NCBI RefSeq assembly: GCF_002355515.1
Contig: NZ_AP014809.1
Span: 1,182,001-1,246,000 of the forward strand
Length of the DNA stretch: 64,000 bases
Direction of reading: 5' to 3'
From: Methylorubrum populi
GTDB taxonomy: Bacteria > Pseudomonadota > Alphaproteobacteria > Rhizobiales > Beijerinckiaceae
The notes beneath the pieces are model-generated. The model made no database searches, was not told where the DNA came from, and saw nothing but the letters and a program-made list of their open reading frames with translations. Of the stretch, positions 1 through 12,090 are shown in pieces. How positions within the stretch are numbered: the first letter of the stretch is position 1; each line of letters opens with the position of its first letter. The position numbers were made by a program, and so were the translations under genes.

Positions 1-183
1 GGGGAAGCCGGCGCCGCCGCGGCCGCGCAGGCCGGAGCCCTTCATCTCATCGATGATCCAGTCCCGGCCCATTTCGAGCAGGAACTTGGTGCCGTCCCAG
101 GCGCCGCGTTTCTTCGCGGCGTCCAGACCCGGCGAGTGCTGGCCGTAGAGATTGGTGAAGATGCGATCCTGATCGGAGAGCAT
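1..183 (-). CDS. nuoF: NADH-quinone oxidoreductase subunit F, N-terminal part (cut by window edge)
   Basis: Only the first 61 codons are inside the window; the gene continues past position 1. The peptide starts [20 protein letters not shown] and runs into the Gly/Arg-rich stretch [13 protein letters not shown], the start of the NADH/FMN-binding fold of NuoF. In the family this subunit takes electrons from NADH onto FMN and a 4Fe-4S cluster in the peripheral arm of complex I. The ATG lies 10 nt after the nuoE stop, so the two are co-transcribed. Identification rests on this N-terminus and on the nuoA-E context. Confidence 0.93.
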   Translation of the reverse strand, partial: MLSDQDRIFTNLYGQHSPGLDAAKKRGAWDGTKFLLEMGRDWIIDEMKGSGLRGRGGAGFP

Positions 184-193
184 GATCCGCTCC

Positions 194-1432
194 TCAATCC
201 TTGCTGCCGGCGAGATCGGCCGACTGTCCCACCCAGTTTTCCCGGTCGATGCGGCCGGGGAAGGCGAGATAGGCGCTCACCCAGGCGACCTCCTTCGGCG
301 ACCACGCGGCGATCTGGTCGTAGTGCCAGATGCCGAGGTCGTTGAGGCGGCGCTGGTTGATCGGGCCGATGCCCTTGATCTTGGTCAGGTCGTCCGGACG
401 ATCCTCGCGTGGGGCGTCGAGCCCCTGCGGCCGGGTGCCGGCCGCGTCGGCGCGGGCCTCCGGATTTTCGCCCTCGGGAACGTCGTCGCCGGCACCGACG
501 GTCGCCGGATGCTGCGGCGGCTCGGTGCGCAGGATCTTGTCTTCCTCGACGGCCGGATCCTGAGCCGGCGGCGCCTTCGCGTCGCGGGCCTGCGCCTGGT
601 CCTCCGGCTTCACCGGGGTTTCGCCGGCACTGGCCCGCTCGGCCGGCGCATCAGCGGCCTTCGATTCGTTCGCACGCCCGGCGGAGGGCCGGGCCGGCTT
701 GGTCTCGTCCGCGACGCGGGCCTCGGTCGAGGCAGCCTCGTCCTTCTTGACACCTTCCTCGCCCTCGCCGGCGCCCTCGGTCTGCTCGAAGCGCTTGCGC
801 CACGCGCCGACGCGCGAACCGTCGAACAGGGTCGGGTCGGTCAGGGTGTTGACGGCGTCCTTCGGCTCCGAGGAGATCCGGCCGATCTGCGAGCCGACCT
901 TCACGGGGCGGCCGGCGGCGAGGTCGTCCATGAGCTTGTTCAGGCTCTCAGGGGTGAGATCCTCGTAGTAGTCCTGATTGATCTGCACCATCGGCGCATT
1001 GCAGCAGGCCCCGAGGCACTCGACTTCGAGCCAGGAAAAGTTGCCGTCGGCCGAGACATGGCCGGAGGGGCCGAGGCGATCGTGGAGGGCGGCCTTCAGC
1101 TCCTTCGCCCCGCAGCAATCGCACGGAACGGTGCCGCAAACCTGGATCCAGAAGCGTCCGACCGGTTCCAGGGCGAACATCGTGTAGAAGGTCGCGACCT
1201 CCAGCACGCGGATATGCGGCATGCCGAGCTGGTCGGCGACCGCCTCGATTGCCTTCTGCGGCAGCCAGCCGCCATTCTGCTCCTGCGCCTTCCACAGCAG
1301 CGGGATCACGGCCGAGGCCTGACGGCCCTCCGGATATTTCGCGATCTGGCCGCGAGCCCAGTCAGCGTTCTCGGGCGTGAACGCGAAGTCCTGGGGCTGC
1401 TCGGCAGCGGGGGCTAGCCTGCGGTTCGCCAT
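194..1432 (-). CDS. nuoE: NADH-quinone oxidoreductase subunit E with long C-terminal extension
   Basis: The first ~210 residues are a normal 24-kDa subunit with a thioredoxin-like fold. The 2Fe-2S (N1a) ligands are visible as C99 and C104 (QVCGTVPC) and C139 and C143 (CLGAC). The protein has 412 residues against roughly 170-240 for most NuoE. The excess is an Ala/Glu/Pro/Lys-rich, probably disordered linker (about 215-345). It is followed by a compact 66-residue end (347-412) containing [17 protein letters not shown], a helix-hairpin-helix-like motif of the kind seen in nucleic-acid-binding or assembly proteins. It lies in the nuo operon between nuoD and nuoF. The tail's function is unknown. 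Confidence 0.95.
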   Translation of the reverse strand: MANRRLAPAAEQPQDFAFTPENADWARGQIAKYPEGRQASAVIPLLWKAQEQNGGWLPQKAIEAVADQLGMPHIRVLEVATFYTMFALEPVGRFWIQVCGTVPCDCCGAKELKAALHDRLGPSGHVSADGNFSWLEVECLGACCNAPMVQINQDYYEDLTPESLNKLMDDLAAGRPVKVGSQIGRISSEPKDAVNTLTDPTLFDGSRVGAWRKRFEQTEGAGEGEEGVKKDEAASTEARVADETKPARPSAGRANESKAADAPAERASAGETPVKPEDQAQARDAKAPPAQDPAVEEDKILRTEPPQHPATVGAGDDVPEGENPEARADAAGTRPQGLDAPREDRPDDLTKIKGIGPINQRRLNDLGIWHYDQIAAWSPKEVAWVSAYLAFPGRIDRENWVGQSADLAGSKD

Positions 1433-1451
1433 GACGTTTCGACCCGTCTCC

Positions 1452-2642
1452 TCAGCGGTCCACTTCGCCGAACACGATGTCGAGCGTGCCGAGCACGCAG
1501 GACACGTCGGCGAGCAGGTGGCCGCGGCACATCCAATCCATCGCCTGAAGATGGGCGAAGCCCGGAGCGCGGATCTTGCAGCGGTAGGGTTTGTTGGTGC
1601 CGTCCGAGACGAGGTAGACGCCGAACTCGCCCTTGGGCGCTTCGACCGCGGCGTAGACCTCGCCCTCGGGCACGTGGAAACCCTCGGTGTAGAGCTTGAA
1701 GTGGTGGATGAGCGCTTCCATCGAGCGCTTCATCTCCCGGCGCGGCGGCGGCGCGAACTTGCCGTCGACCGAGGCGATCGGCCCCTGGCCCGCAGGCTCG
1801 CGCAGCTTGGCGCAGCACTGCTTCATGATCTTCACGGATTCCCGCATCTCTTCCATGCGGATCACCTGGCGATCGTAGGTGTCGCCGTTCTTCCCCACGG
1901 GGATGTCGAAGTCCATCTCCTCGTAGCACTCGTAGGGCTGCGACTTGCGCAGGTCCCACGGGATGCCCGAGCCGCGCACCATCACGCCCGAGAAGCCCCA
2001 GGCCATCGCCTCGTCCACCGAGACGATGCCGATATCGACGTTGCGCTGCTTGAAGATGCGGTTGGCCATGACGAGGTTGTCGAGGTCGTCGACCACCTGC
2101 AGGAACGGATCGCAGAACGCCTCGATGTCGTCGATCAGCGCGGGCGGCAGGTCCTGATGGACGCCGCCGGGGCGGAAGTAGTTGGCGTGAAGACGAGCGC
2201 CGGAGGCGCGCTCGTAGAAGATCATCAGCTTCTCGCGCTCCTCGAAGCCCCACAGGGGCGGCGTCAGCGCGCCGACGTCCATCGCCTGGGTGGTGACGTT
2301 GAGGAGGTGGGAGAGCAGCCGCCCGATCTCGCAGAACAGGGTGCGGATGAGCTGGGCCCGGCGCGGCACCTCGATGCCCGCGAGGCGCTCGATCGCGAGA
2401 CAGAAGGCGTGCTCCTGATTCATCGGCGAGACGTAGTCGAGCCGGTCGAAATAGGGCGTCGCCTGGAGGTAGGTCTTGTGCTCGATCAGCTTCTCGGTGC
2501 CGCGGTGAAGCAGACCGATATGCGGATCGACTCGCTCGACCACCTCGCCGTCGAGTTCGAGCACGAGGCGCAGCACGCCGTGCGCCGCCGGGTGCTGCGG
2601 CCCGAAATTGATCGAGAAGTTGCGGATGTTGTGCTCAGACAT
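1452..2642 (-). CDS. nuoD: NADH-quinone oxidoreductase subunit D
   Basis: 396 residues, the usual length for the 49-kDa subunit that helps form the quinone-binding cavity of complex I. The start ([20 protein letters not shown]) carries the conserved GPQHPAAHG element. Further family stretches are [12 protein letters not shown] and [12 protein letters not shown], and the C-terminus ends in the typical [13 protein letters not shown]. It is a separate nuoD, not fused to nuoC as in enterobacteria. It follows nuoC by 11 nt and precedes nuoE by 19 nt on the same strand, so it is an operon member. Confidence 0.97.
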   Translation of the reverse strand: MSEHNIRNFSINFGPQHPAAHGVLRLVLELDGEVVERVDPHIGLLHRGTEKLIEHKTYLQATPYFDRLDYVSPMNQEHAFCLAIERLAGIEVPRRAQLIRTLFCEIGRLLSHLLNVTTQAMDVGALTPPLWGFEEREKLMIFYERASGARLHANYFRPGGVHQDLPPALIDDIEAFCDPFLQVVDDLDNLVMANRIFKQRNVDIGIVSVDEAMAWGFSGVMVRGSGIPWDLRKSQPYECYEEMDFDIPVGKNGDTYDRQVIRMEEMRESVKIMKQCCAKLREPAGQGPIASVDGKFAPPPRREMKRSMEALIHHFKLYTEGFHVPEGEVYAAVEAPKGEFGVYLVSDGTNKPYRCKIRAPGFAHLQAMDWMCRGHLLADVSCVLGTLDIVFGEVDR

Positions 2643-2653
2643 GACCGCAGCCC

Positions 2654-3313
2654 TCAGCTCGACTTCTTCTCATCGCCCGGAAGCACGTAGTCGGTGCCTT
2701 CCCACGGCGACAGGAAGTCGAAGTTGCGGAATTCCTGGGTGAGCTTGACCGGCTCGTAGACGACGCGCCCCTCGTCCTGGTCGTAGCGGACCTCGACGAA
2801 GCCGGTGAGCGGGAAGTCCTTGCGCAGGGGATGCCCCTCGAAACCGTAATCGGTCAGCAGCCGGCGCAGGTCGGGATGGCCCGAGAACAGGATGCCGTAG
2901 AGGTCGTAGGTCTCGCGCTCGAACCAGTTCGCCGCCGGGAAGACCGGAATGGCGGACGGCACCGGCGTCGCGGCGTCGGTCTGCACCTTCACGCGCACCC
3001 GCATGTTATGGCGCAAGGAGAGCAGGTGGTAGACCACGTCGAAGCGGCGCGCCCGCTGCGGGTAGTCGACGCCGCAGATGTCGATGAAGCAGCGGAAGGC
3101 GCAGGCCGGATCGTCGCGCAGGTACGTCAGCGCGTAGACGATGTCGCTGCCCTGGACGATCACCGTCAGCTCGCCATGGGTGATGCTCCAGTCGGTGACC
3201 GCCGGGCCGAGCGCTCCGGCGATGCGCTCGCCCATGGCCCGCAGCGCATCCTCGCCCTGCGCCGCCGCGACGGTGCGGCGGAGCGTGATGCCGTTGGTGG
3301 TGATGGCCTCCAT
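2654..3313 (-). CDS. nuoC: NADH-quinone oxidoreductase subunit C
   Basis: 30-kDa subunit of the peripheral arm. The diagnostic region is present: [20 protein letters not shown] followed by [20 protein letters not shown] chose the ATG at 3313 ([11 protein letters not shown]) because a GGAGGG ribosome-binding site lies about 7 nt upstream. A GTG at 3328 overlapping the nuoB stop would add five residues. About 219 residues, normal for a free-standing NuoC. It sits between nuoB and nuoD in the canonical order. Confidence 0.95.
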   Translation of the reverse strand: MEAITTNGITLRRTVAAAQGEDALRAMGERIAGALGPAVTDWSITHGELTVIVQGSDIVYALTYLRDDPACAFRCFIDICGVDYPQRARRFDVVYHLLSLRHNMRVRVKVQTDAATPVPSAIPVFPAANWFERETYDLYGILFSGHPDLRRLLTDYGFEGHPLRKDFPLTGFVEVRYDQDEGRVVYEPVKLTQEFRNFDFLSPWEGTDYVLPGDEKKSS

Positions 3314-3324
3314 CGCGCCCTCCC

Positions 3325-3912
3325 TCACCGCTCGATCGTGCCGGTGCGGCGGATCTTCCGCTGCAGCAGCAGCACGCCGTAGAGCAGCGCCTCGGCGCTC
3401 GGCGGGCAGCCCGGGACGTAGATGTCGACCGGCACCACCCGGTCGCAGCCGCGCACCACTGAGTAGGAGTAGTGATAGTAGCCGCCGCCATTGGCGCAGG
3501 AGCCCATGGAGATGACGTAGCGCGGCTCCGGCATCTGGTCGTAGACCTTGCGCAGGGCCGGGGCCATCTTGTTGGTCAGCGTGCCGGCGACGATCATCAC
3601 GTCGGATTGCCGCGGCGACCCGCGCGGGGCGAAGCCGAAGCGCTCACAATCGTAGCGCGGCATCGACATCTGCATCATCTCGACGGCGCAGCAGGCGAGA
3701 CCGAAGGTCATCCACATCAGCGAGCCGGTGCGGGCCCAGTTGATGAGCTCGTCCGCGCTGGTCACGAGGAAGCCGCGGTCGGCCAACTCGCTGTTGATCG
3801 ACAGGAAGGTCGGATCGTTCGCGCCGATCGGGCGGCCGGTGGCGGGATCGATGATCCCTTTCGGGGCCGGCGCGATGTCGGGCGCGCGGGAGAAGGTCGG
3901 AGTCAGGGCCAT
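3325..3912 (-). CDS. nuoB: NADH-quinone oxidoreductase subunit B
   Basis: 20-kDa subunit carrying the N2 4Fe-4S cluster that passes electrons to quinone. The Cys ligands are visible in [10 protein letters not shown] (tandem Cys), [10 protein letters not shown] and [14 protein letters not shown]. 195 residues with a short N-terminal extension ([19 protein letters not shown]) before the conserved core, common in alphaproteobacteria. It lies between nuoA and nuoC; a 52-nt gap separates it from nuoA. Confidence 0.97.
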   Translation of the reverse strand: MALTPTFSRAPDIAPAPKGIIDPATGRPIGANDPTFLSINSELADRGFLVTSADELINWARTGSLMWMTFGLACCAVEMMQMSMPRYDCERFGFAPRGSPRQSDVMIVAGTLTNKMAPALRKVYDQMPEPRYVISMGSCANGGGYYHYSYSVVRGCDRVVPVDIYVPGCPPSAEALLYGVLLLQRKIRRTGTIER

Positions 3913-3964
3913 CTGTGCCTCTGAGCGAGTGCGGAAGGGAAACGACGCGAAGGGAGTCGCGCCG

Positions 3965-4330
3965 CTAGTCCCATTCGAGGGCGCCCTTGCGCCACTCGTA
4001 GACGAAGCCGACGGTGAGGACGCCGAGGAAGACCATCATCGACCAGAAGCCGAACCAGCCGAGCTCCCCGAAGGTGATCGCCCAGGGAAACAGGAAGGCG
4101 ACCTCAAGGTCGAAGATGATGAACAGGATCGCCACGAGGTAGAAGCGCACGTCGAACTTCATGCGCGCGTCGTCAAACGCGTTGAAACCACACTCGTAGG
4201 CGGAGAGTTTCTCGGGATCGGGGCTCGAATAGGCCACGATGAACGGAGCGACCAGCAGCGCCACCGCGATGAACAGCGACACGCCGATGAAGATGATGAG
4301 CGGCAGATAATCTGCCAGCAGGCCGGTCAT
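3965..4330 (-). CDS. nuoA: NADH-quinone oxidoreductase subunit A
   Basis: Small membrane subunit of complex I, 121 residues, starting [20 protein letters not shown]. Three hydrophobic segments are visible (about 5-28, 63-85 and 90-112). The conserved loop [20 protein letters not shown] contains the family Cys between helices 1 and 2. An in-frame extension to 4495 exists but lacks hydrophobic or conserved features, so I use the ATG at 4330. This is the first gene of the nuo operon. Its upstream region holds the operator-like palindrome also found in the oxalate locus (4617-4633). Confidence 0.96.
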   Translation of the reverse strand: MTGLLADYLPLIIFIGVSLFIAVALLVAPFIVAYSSPDPEKLSAYECGFNAFDDARMKFDVRFYLVAILFIIFDLEVAFLFPWAITFGELGWFGFWSMMVFLGVLTVGFVYEWRKGALEWD

Positions 4331-4614
4331 GCCGCACCTCTCATATGGTTGCGCGTGAGGATCATGAACGACGGCCCTCGCGACGGTTTCCGGCGTGCGG
4401 AATCCCTCGGGTGGAATTCCTCCAATGCCAGACTGAGCGCGGGCGAGGCTTAGACGAGCCCCCCCGGCGAAACAAGGGCATTGCGCGTCGCACAATCACC
4501 TCTTTCGCTGACAGATGGGGGTATCCGTGCATCCGGCCACGGGGCGGATCGGCGCATGCCCTGCCACGCTCGAGCATTGCCATTTCATCCCTGCCATCCC
4601 GCCAGCGTCGTTGT

Positions 4615-4637
4615 TTGGTATCTGGCATACCAGACAG
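4615..4637. promoter_or_regulatory. Operator-like palindrome upstream of nuoA (shared with the oxalate locus)
   Basis: GGTAT-CTGGC-ATACCAG occupies 4617-4633. Its core TCTGGCATACCAGA is a near-perfect palindrome. The same 17-bp layout (GGYAT, five bases, ATACCAR) recurs at 57662, 59317 and 61189, with a variant at 51239. It lies ~290 nt upstream of the nuoA start and ~230 nt upstream of tRNA-Asp, in a region with no gene. The form resembles operators of GntR-type (FCD) regulators; that assignment is inference. Confidence 0.55.
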
Positions 4638-4787
4638 TACGTGAACAAGGGTGCTAAGGCCCGGGCTGAGCCATTTCAAGCTCCGAAGCTGCGCTGCCGT
4701 CTCCGAGCTGGGTCGGCTTCGATCAGGCGTTTCAGCCGGTCCCTTCAGGAACCGTCGCCGAACCGTCGTATTCCGCGATTCAGCGGC

Positions 4788-4816
4788 TTGACAGCCCAAG
4801 GCGCCCCACCTAAACC
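4788..4816 (+). promoter_or_regulatory. Candidate sigma-70-type promoter for tRNA-Asp
   Basis: A perfect TTGACA (4788-4793) is followed after 17 bp by TAAACC (4811-4816). The start site would be near 4823, about 40 nt before the tRNA. The spacing and the exact -35 make it plausible; the -10 match is only partial. Confidence 0.4.
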
Positions 4817-4861
4817 CCGCCTCGTCGCCGACACGAGCCCAGCCGGCCGGCGACGCAGAAC

Positions 4862-4938
4862 GCGGGCGTAGCTCAGTCGGTTAGAGTGCCGGCCTGTCAC
4901 GCCGGAGGTCGCGGGTTCGAGCCCCGTCGCCCGCGCCA
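4862..4938 (+). tRNA. tRNA-Asp (anticodon GTC)
   Basis: A full cloverleaf can be drawn. The acceptor GCGGGCG pairs with CGCCCGC, the D arm is GCTC...GAGT, and the anticodon stem CCGGC/GCCGG surrounds loop CTGTCAC with GTC at 4896-4898. The T arm is GCGGG-TTCGAGC-CCCGT. The discriminator base is G, as expected for Asp, and CCA is encoded at 4936-4938. Length is 77 nt. Confidence 0.97.
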
Positions 4939-5159
4939 TGTTCCCAGTTGCGAACGGGAACTCCTCCTCCAAAACCAGCATCGCTCAGGCTCGACAAGCA
5001 TTGTTGCTCGTCAGGTCGTTGGACGCCGTCGCCCCCGCGTCTGCGTGGCCGCGATGCCACAGATGATGGCCTCATCCGGCACCGACGACAGGCCGCCGCG
5101 GTTTTGCCGCACCATCCGCGGAAGCGGGCGCCTCCCCGTGGCCGCCCGACTCAAATTCG

Positions 5160-5648
5160 ATGCCGAACCTGCGCCTTTCCGCCGTCGCGACATTGATCGC
5201 GCTCACGCTCGCCGGGTGCGGCGGGGCTCCGGTGCTCGATGCCGGGACGCCGACGCTGCCCATCATCCTCGACGAGCAGGCGGCGGCCGCAGCGATCTCC
5301 CGCTATCGGGCGCAGCACGGGCTCGGACCGGTCTCGCTCGATCGCAGCCTGATCACCGCGGCCTCGTTCCAGGCGCAGGCCAACGCACGGGCCGGTCGGC
5401 TCAGTCACGAGATCGCCGGCAGCTTCGACAGCCGCATGGCGAGCGCCGGCTTCGGCAAGCGCTACGCCTCCGAGAACCTGAGCGCGGGCTCAGAAACCTT
5501 CGAGCAGGTGCTCGCCCGCTGGAAGGCGTCGCCCGAGCACAATCGCAACATGCTGATGCCGCAGCTGCGCCGGGTCGGCATCGCCCGCGTCGATGCGCCG
5601 GCGACGCGCTACAAGCGCTTCTGGGCCCTCGTGATGGCGGCCGATTGA
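5160..5648 (+). CDS. CAP/SCP-domain lipoprotein
   Basis: 162 residues. The N-terminus MPNLRLSAVATLIALTLAGC is a lipoprotein signal with lipobox LAGC, so the mature protein should be lipid-anchored. The rest fits the bacterial CAP (cysteine-rich secretory/allergen V5/PR-1) domain: ISRYRAQHGLGPVSLD at the start, a helix with SHEIAGSF, the GKRYASENLSAG motif with the family's Glu-Asn pair, and WKASPEHNRNMLMP near the end. The role in bacteria is poorly defined; I make no claim of enzymatic activity. It stands alone downstream of tRNA-Asp. Confidence 0.85.
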   Translation: MPNLRLSAVATLIALTLAGCGGAPVLDAGTPTLPIILDEQAAAAAISRYRAQHGLGPVSLDRSLITAASFQAQANARAGRLSHEIAGSFDSRMASAGFGKRYASENLSAGSETFEQVLARWKASPEHNRNMLMPQLRRVGIARVDAPATRYKRFWALVMAAD

Positions 5649-5685
5649 GGGAACGGCCCGAGCTCGACAATTCGAGCCGCCGGCA

Positions 5686-6085
5686 TCACTGGACCTGGGC
5701 GAGCAGCGGCTCGATGCGCTTCTGCATGAGCCGGTTGTGCGGCACGCTGCGGGCCGCTTCGAGGTTGTCGCGCTTGTCGCCGATCACGACGAGGGCGACC
5801 ATGCCCATCATGTAATGCGGCGAGCACCCGAAGACGTGGAGGCCCTCCCTGTCGAACTTGGCCACGGTCTCCGGTCCTACAGCCGACATCACGTAAGTCC
5901 GCACCGTCGGGCGCCATGCCCCTGATGATCTCGACATCGTGCCCCTTGTCGGCGGGCACGAACTTGATGCTGTCGCCGGGTTTCAACCGCACGAAGGCGG
6001 TATCGAACACCATCATCCCGCCCGCCCGCTGTTCAGCATCTTGACCGAAACGTCGTCGGCCGTCGCCCGCAGGACGTCGCCCGGC
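5686..6085 (-). pseudogene. Frameshifted pseudoazurin (blue copper protein) remnant
   Basis: Three consecutive pieces of one pseudoazurin are readable on the minus strand. The first is [12 protein letters not shown] (about 6060-6025). The second is GGMMVFDTAFVRLKPGDSIK and following residues to RGMAPDGAD (about 6022-5897). The third is FDREGLHVFGCSPHYMMGMV to the stop at 5686. The copper-ligand region (VFGCSPHYMMGM) is present. The reading frame changes twice: one base is missing in a GGGCGGGCGGG run near 6025, and an extra T lies near 5896. The second change restores the original frame, but in that frame a TGA follows the first break. No signal peptide precedes the first piece. Pseudoazurins are periplasmic electron carriers in denitrifiers and methylotrophs; this copy looks dead unless the frameshifts are sequencing errors. 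Confidence 0.8.
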
Positions 6086-6236
6086 CGGGGATGGACCGGG
6101 CGGGCCTTTCAAACCCGCGCGGCTGCGTGTAAACGCGGGGCTTGACGATCATCCCAGCGCCTGCGCCCCCTTGGCACCGCCCTCGAACCGGCGGCGCGCG
6201 AGGGCGAGCGCGCGCGAACTCGCTTCAAGGCGCTCA

Positions 6237-9710
<3,474 letters not shown>

Positions 9711-9723
9711 ATAGACGTTCGTG

Positions 9724-9820
9724 TGCCGGGCGGCCCGCCGAGCGGAGGCGGGCGGCCCGGGGCCACACAATCGAGAGCCGTTATCCCGGCCCGGAAGGAG
9801 TGTTTCGCTCCGGCCGGGCC
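9724..9820 (+). terminator. Two GC-rich hairpins between carB and greA
   Basis: The first hairpin is at 9724-9758 (arms CCGGGCGGCCCGCC and GGCGGGCGGCCCGG, one mismatch). The second is at 9788-9820 (GGCCCGG..GGAG paired with CTCC..CCGGGCC), followed by TCTTCATT. They fill the 131-bp gap and probably end carB transcription; the second could also act in the greA leader. Confidence 0.55.
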
Positions 9821-9841
9821 TCTTCATTGTGGCGCGAGACC

Positions 9842-10324
9842 ATGAGCATCGACAAGCTTCCCATCACGGCCCGCGGCTACGCAGCCCTCGAGGAGGAGCT
9901 GAAGCAGCGCCAGCAGGTGGAACGTCCCCGGATCATCCAGGCGATCTCTGAGGCGCGTGCGCTGGGCGACCTGTCCGAGAACGCCGAGTACCACGCCGCC
10001 AAGGAGGCCCAGTCCCACAACGAGGGCCGTGTGCTCGAACTCGAGAGCATGATCGCGCGGGCCGAGATCATCGACACCTCGAAGCTATCGGGCTCCAAGA
10101 TCAAGTTCGGCGCCCGGGTGAAGCTCGTGGACGAGGACACCGAGGAGGAGAAGACCTACCAGCTCGTCGGCGAGCCGGAGGCGGATGTGCGCGAGGGCCG
10201 CGTCTCGATCTCCTCGCCCATCGCCCGCGCCCTGATCGGCAAGGCGGTCGGCGACACGGTGGAGGTCACCACGCCCGGCGGCGGCAAGTCCTACGAGGTC
10301 GTCGCCGTCGAGTGGGGAGCCTGA
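9842..10324 (+). CDS. greA: Transcription elongation factor GreA
   Basis: 160 residues, the family length. GreA binds the secondary channel of RNA polymerase and stimulates transcript cleavage in backtracked complexes. The N-terminal coiled coil carries the acidic tip region [18 protein letters not shown]. The C-terminal FKBP-like domain ends [19 protein letters not shown]. Start ATG 9842 ([20 protein letters not shown]); a longer frame from 9800 lies in the hairpin region and is not family-like. Confidence 0.97.
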   Translation: MSIDKLPITARGYAALEEELKQRQQVERPRIIQAISEARALGDLSENAEYHAAKEAQSHNEGRVLELESMIARAEIIDTSKLSGSKIKFGARVKLVDEDTEEEKTYQLVGEPEADVREGRVSISSPIARALIGKAVGDTVEVTTPGGGKSYEVVAVEWGA

Positions 10325-10328
10325 CCCT

Positions 10329-10823
10329 TTGCGCGCCGCCGGCCTCGCGGCCCTAATCGGACTCCTCGCCGGGATCGCTCCCGCCCCGGCGCAGGCGTTC
10401 GACCGGTTCGGCAGCATCGCCGTCGATGTGCGGCCGTTGCAGGCCTATGCGCGAGGCCCGCAGACGGAAGCGCTGCGGGTGGATCTGACCGAGGCGCTGC
10501 GGCGCAGCTTCGCCGACCGCATGGTGCGCGGCGGACCGACCCTGGTGGTGCGCGTGAGCGGCCTCTCGCTCAACCCCTATGTCGGCGGCGAGGGTTTCGG
10601 CCGCGGCGGAAGCCTCGGTGGCGGCGGCACGACCGACCACCTCGACGGCGAAGCCCTGCTGGTCGGGCGTGGGGGAGAGATCCTCGCGCGCCACCCGCAG
10701 CTGTCGGCCCTGCCCGCCAGTTCCGGCGGCGCGTGGTACGATCCGGCTTCCGAGCGGCGGCGGGTCGCGGCCCTTGCCGAGCACTACGCGCAATGGCTGC
10801 GGCGGCAGCTCCCGGCTCAGTAA
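10329..10823 (+). CDS. Small exported protein of unknown function
   Basis: 164 residues from a TTG start 4 nt after the greA stop, so probably co-transcribed with greA. The N-terminus (RAAGLAALIGLLAGIAPAPA, then QAF) is a clear signal peptide with an AQA-type cleavage site. The mature part starts FDRFGSIAVDVRPLQAYARG and has a Gly-rich stretch (FGRGGSLGGGGTTDH). It ends in a helix rich in Ala and Arg. I do not recognise a family; periplasmic location is inferred from the signal. Confidence 0.7.
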   Translation: MRAAGLAALIGLLAGIAPAPAQAFDRFGSIAVDVRPLQAYARGPQTEALRVDLTEALRRSFADRMVRGGPTLVVRVSGLSLNPYVGGEGFGRGGSLGGGGTTDHLDGEALLVGRGGEILARHPQLSALPASSGGAWYDPASERRRVAALAEHYAQWLRRQLPAQ

Positions 10824-10847
10824 TCCGGGGCCCGTGAGATCGAAGGT

Positions 10848-11936
10848 GTGCGTCGCGTGAACGAACAAGGGCCGGTGAAGGCCGACGGCAGCGTACCGCC
10901 GGAACTCGCGCGGGCCCGCACCTGGATTCTCACGGATGGCAAGGCCGGCGACGAGAACCAGTGCATCGGCATCGCCGAGGCGCTGGGCCTTACCTACGAG
11001 ACACGGCGGATTCCGGACGGACGGCCCCTGACCTGGATGGCCCCCTGGGGACCGATCGATCCGCGGGACGCGCCGGGCCGGGCCGGCGGCCTGTTGCAGG
11101 GCCCGCTCCCCGATGTTCTGATCGCGTCGGGACGGCGCGCCGTGCCCTATCTGCGCGCCGTGCGCGGCGCCTCGGGCGGCAGGACCTTCACCGCCTTCCT
11201 CAAGGATCCGCGCACCGGCCACGACACGGCGGATTTCATCTGGGTTCCCGATTACGACGACCTGCGCGGGCCCAACGTCTTCACCACACTCACCGCGCCG
11301 CACCCTGTCTCCCGCGCCCGGCTCGATGCCGCCCGCACGACCCCCGATCCACGGCTCGCTCGGCTGCCCTGGCCGCGCATCGCCGTGCTGATCGGCGGGG
11401 ACAGCCGGCATCTGCGCTACCGCAAAGCCGACATGCAGCGGCTCGTGCGCGATCTCACTAAGCTCGCCGAGGGCGGCTGCTCGCTGATGCTGACGGTGTC
11501 CCGGCGCACGCCGCCGGACCTGCGCGCGGCCCTGGAAAACCTCGTGAAGGACAAGGGCGGCTTCTTCTGGGACGGCAGCGGCGAGAACCCTTACGTCGGC
11601 ATGCTGGCGATCGCCGACCACATCGTCGTCACCTCGGATTCCGCCAACATGGTCGGCGAGGCCGCCAGCACCGGCGTGCCGCTCCTGCTGTTCGACCTGC
11701 CGCGCACCTATATCCGGCACAGGCGGATGTTCGCGGGCCTTGCCATGGCCGGCGCGCTGAAGCCCTTCATCGGGCGCCTGGAGGCTCTGCGCTACGCCCC
11801 GATCGACGCGACGCCGGAGATCGCCGCGGCCCTGGCCGAGGCTTACGTGCAGCATCGCCGGCGCTTCGCGGCGGGGGGATCGGACAAGGATCGGACCGCG
11901 TCGGCCTTGATCGCGCCTCCGCGCGGATCGCTCTGA
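10848..11936 (+). CDS. ELM1-family (DUF1022) protein
   Basis: 362 residues, GTG start. It begins with a short polar lead, then ARTWILTDGKAGDENQCIGI, the characteristic start of proteins related to plant mitochondrial fission factor ELM1. Further family elements are PDVLIASGRRAVPYLRAVR, IAVLIGGDSRHLRYRKADM, LMLTVSRRTPP and HIVVTSDSANMVGEAASTG. The fold resembles GT-B glycosyltransferases, and bacterial members are often found near cell-envelope genes. The bacterial function is not established. It follows the exported protein by 24 nt. Confidence 0.85.
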   Translation: MRRVNEQGPVKADGSVPPELARARTWILTDGKAGDENQCIGIAEALGLTYETRRIPDGRPLTWMAPWGPIDPRDAPGRAGGLLQGPLPDVLIASGRRAVPYLRAVRGASGGRTFTAFLKDPRTGHDTADFIWVPDYDDLRGPNVFTTLTAPHPVSRARLDAARTTPDPRLARLPWPRIAVLIGGDSRHLRYRKADMQRLVRDLTKLAEGGCSLMLTVSRRTPPDLRAALENLVKDKGGFFWDGSGENPYVGMLAIADHIVVTSDSANMVGEAASTGVPLLLFDLPRTYIRHRRMFAGLAMAGALKPFIGRLEALRYAPIDATPEIAAALAEAYVQHRRRFAAGGSDKDRTASALIAPPRGSL

Positions 11937-12090
11937 GGCGGCGGCCGGACGAGACGGGACGTTCTCACGCGTCCCGATCCTCGGAAGGAAATATTTGCCC
12001 GCGTCGTGCAGGATCGGACGCGACGGAACACAGGACGAGTGGACGGCCGGCCCTTCGGAGACCGCCCGTCCCTGACAGGAGACGGCACAG

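Noticed and set aside
4331..4495. 55-residue N-terminal extension of NuoA
   Set aside because: Not hydrophobic, not conserved; the ATG at 4330 gives the standard 121 residues.
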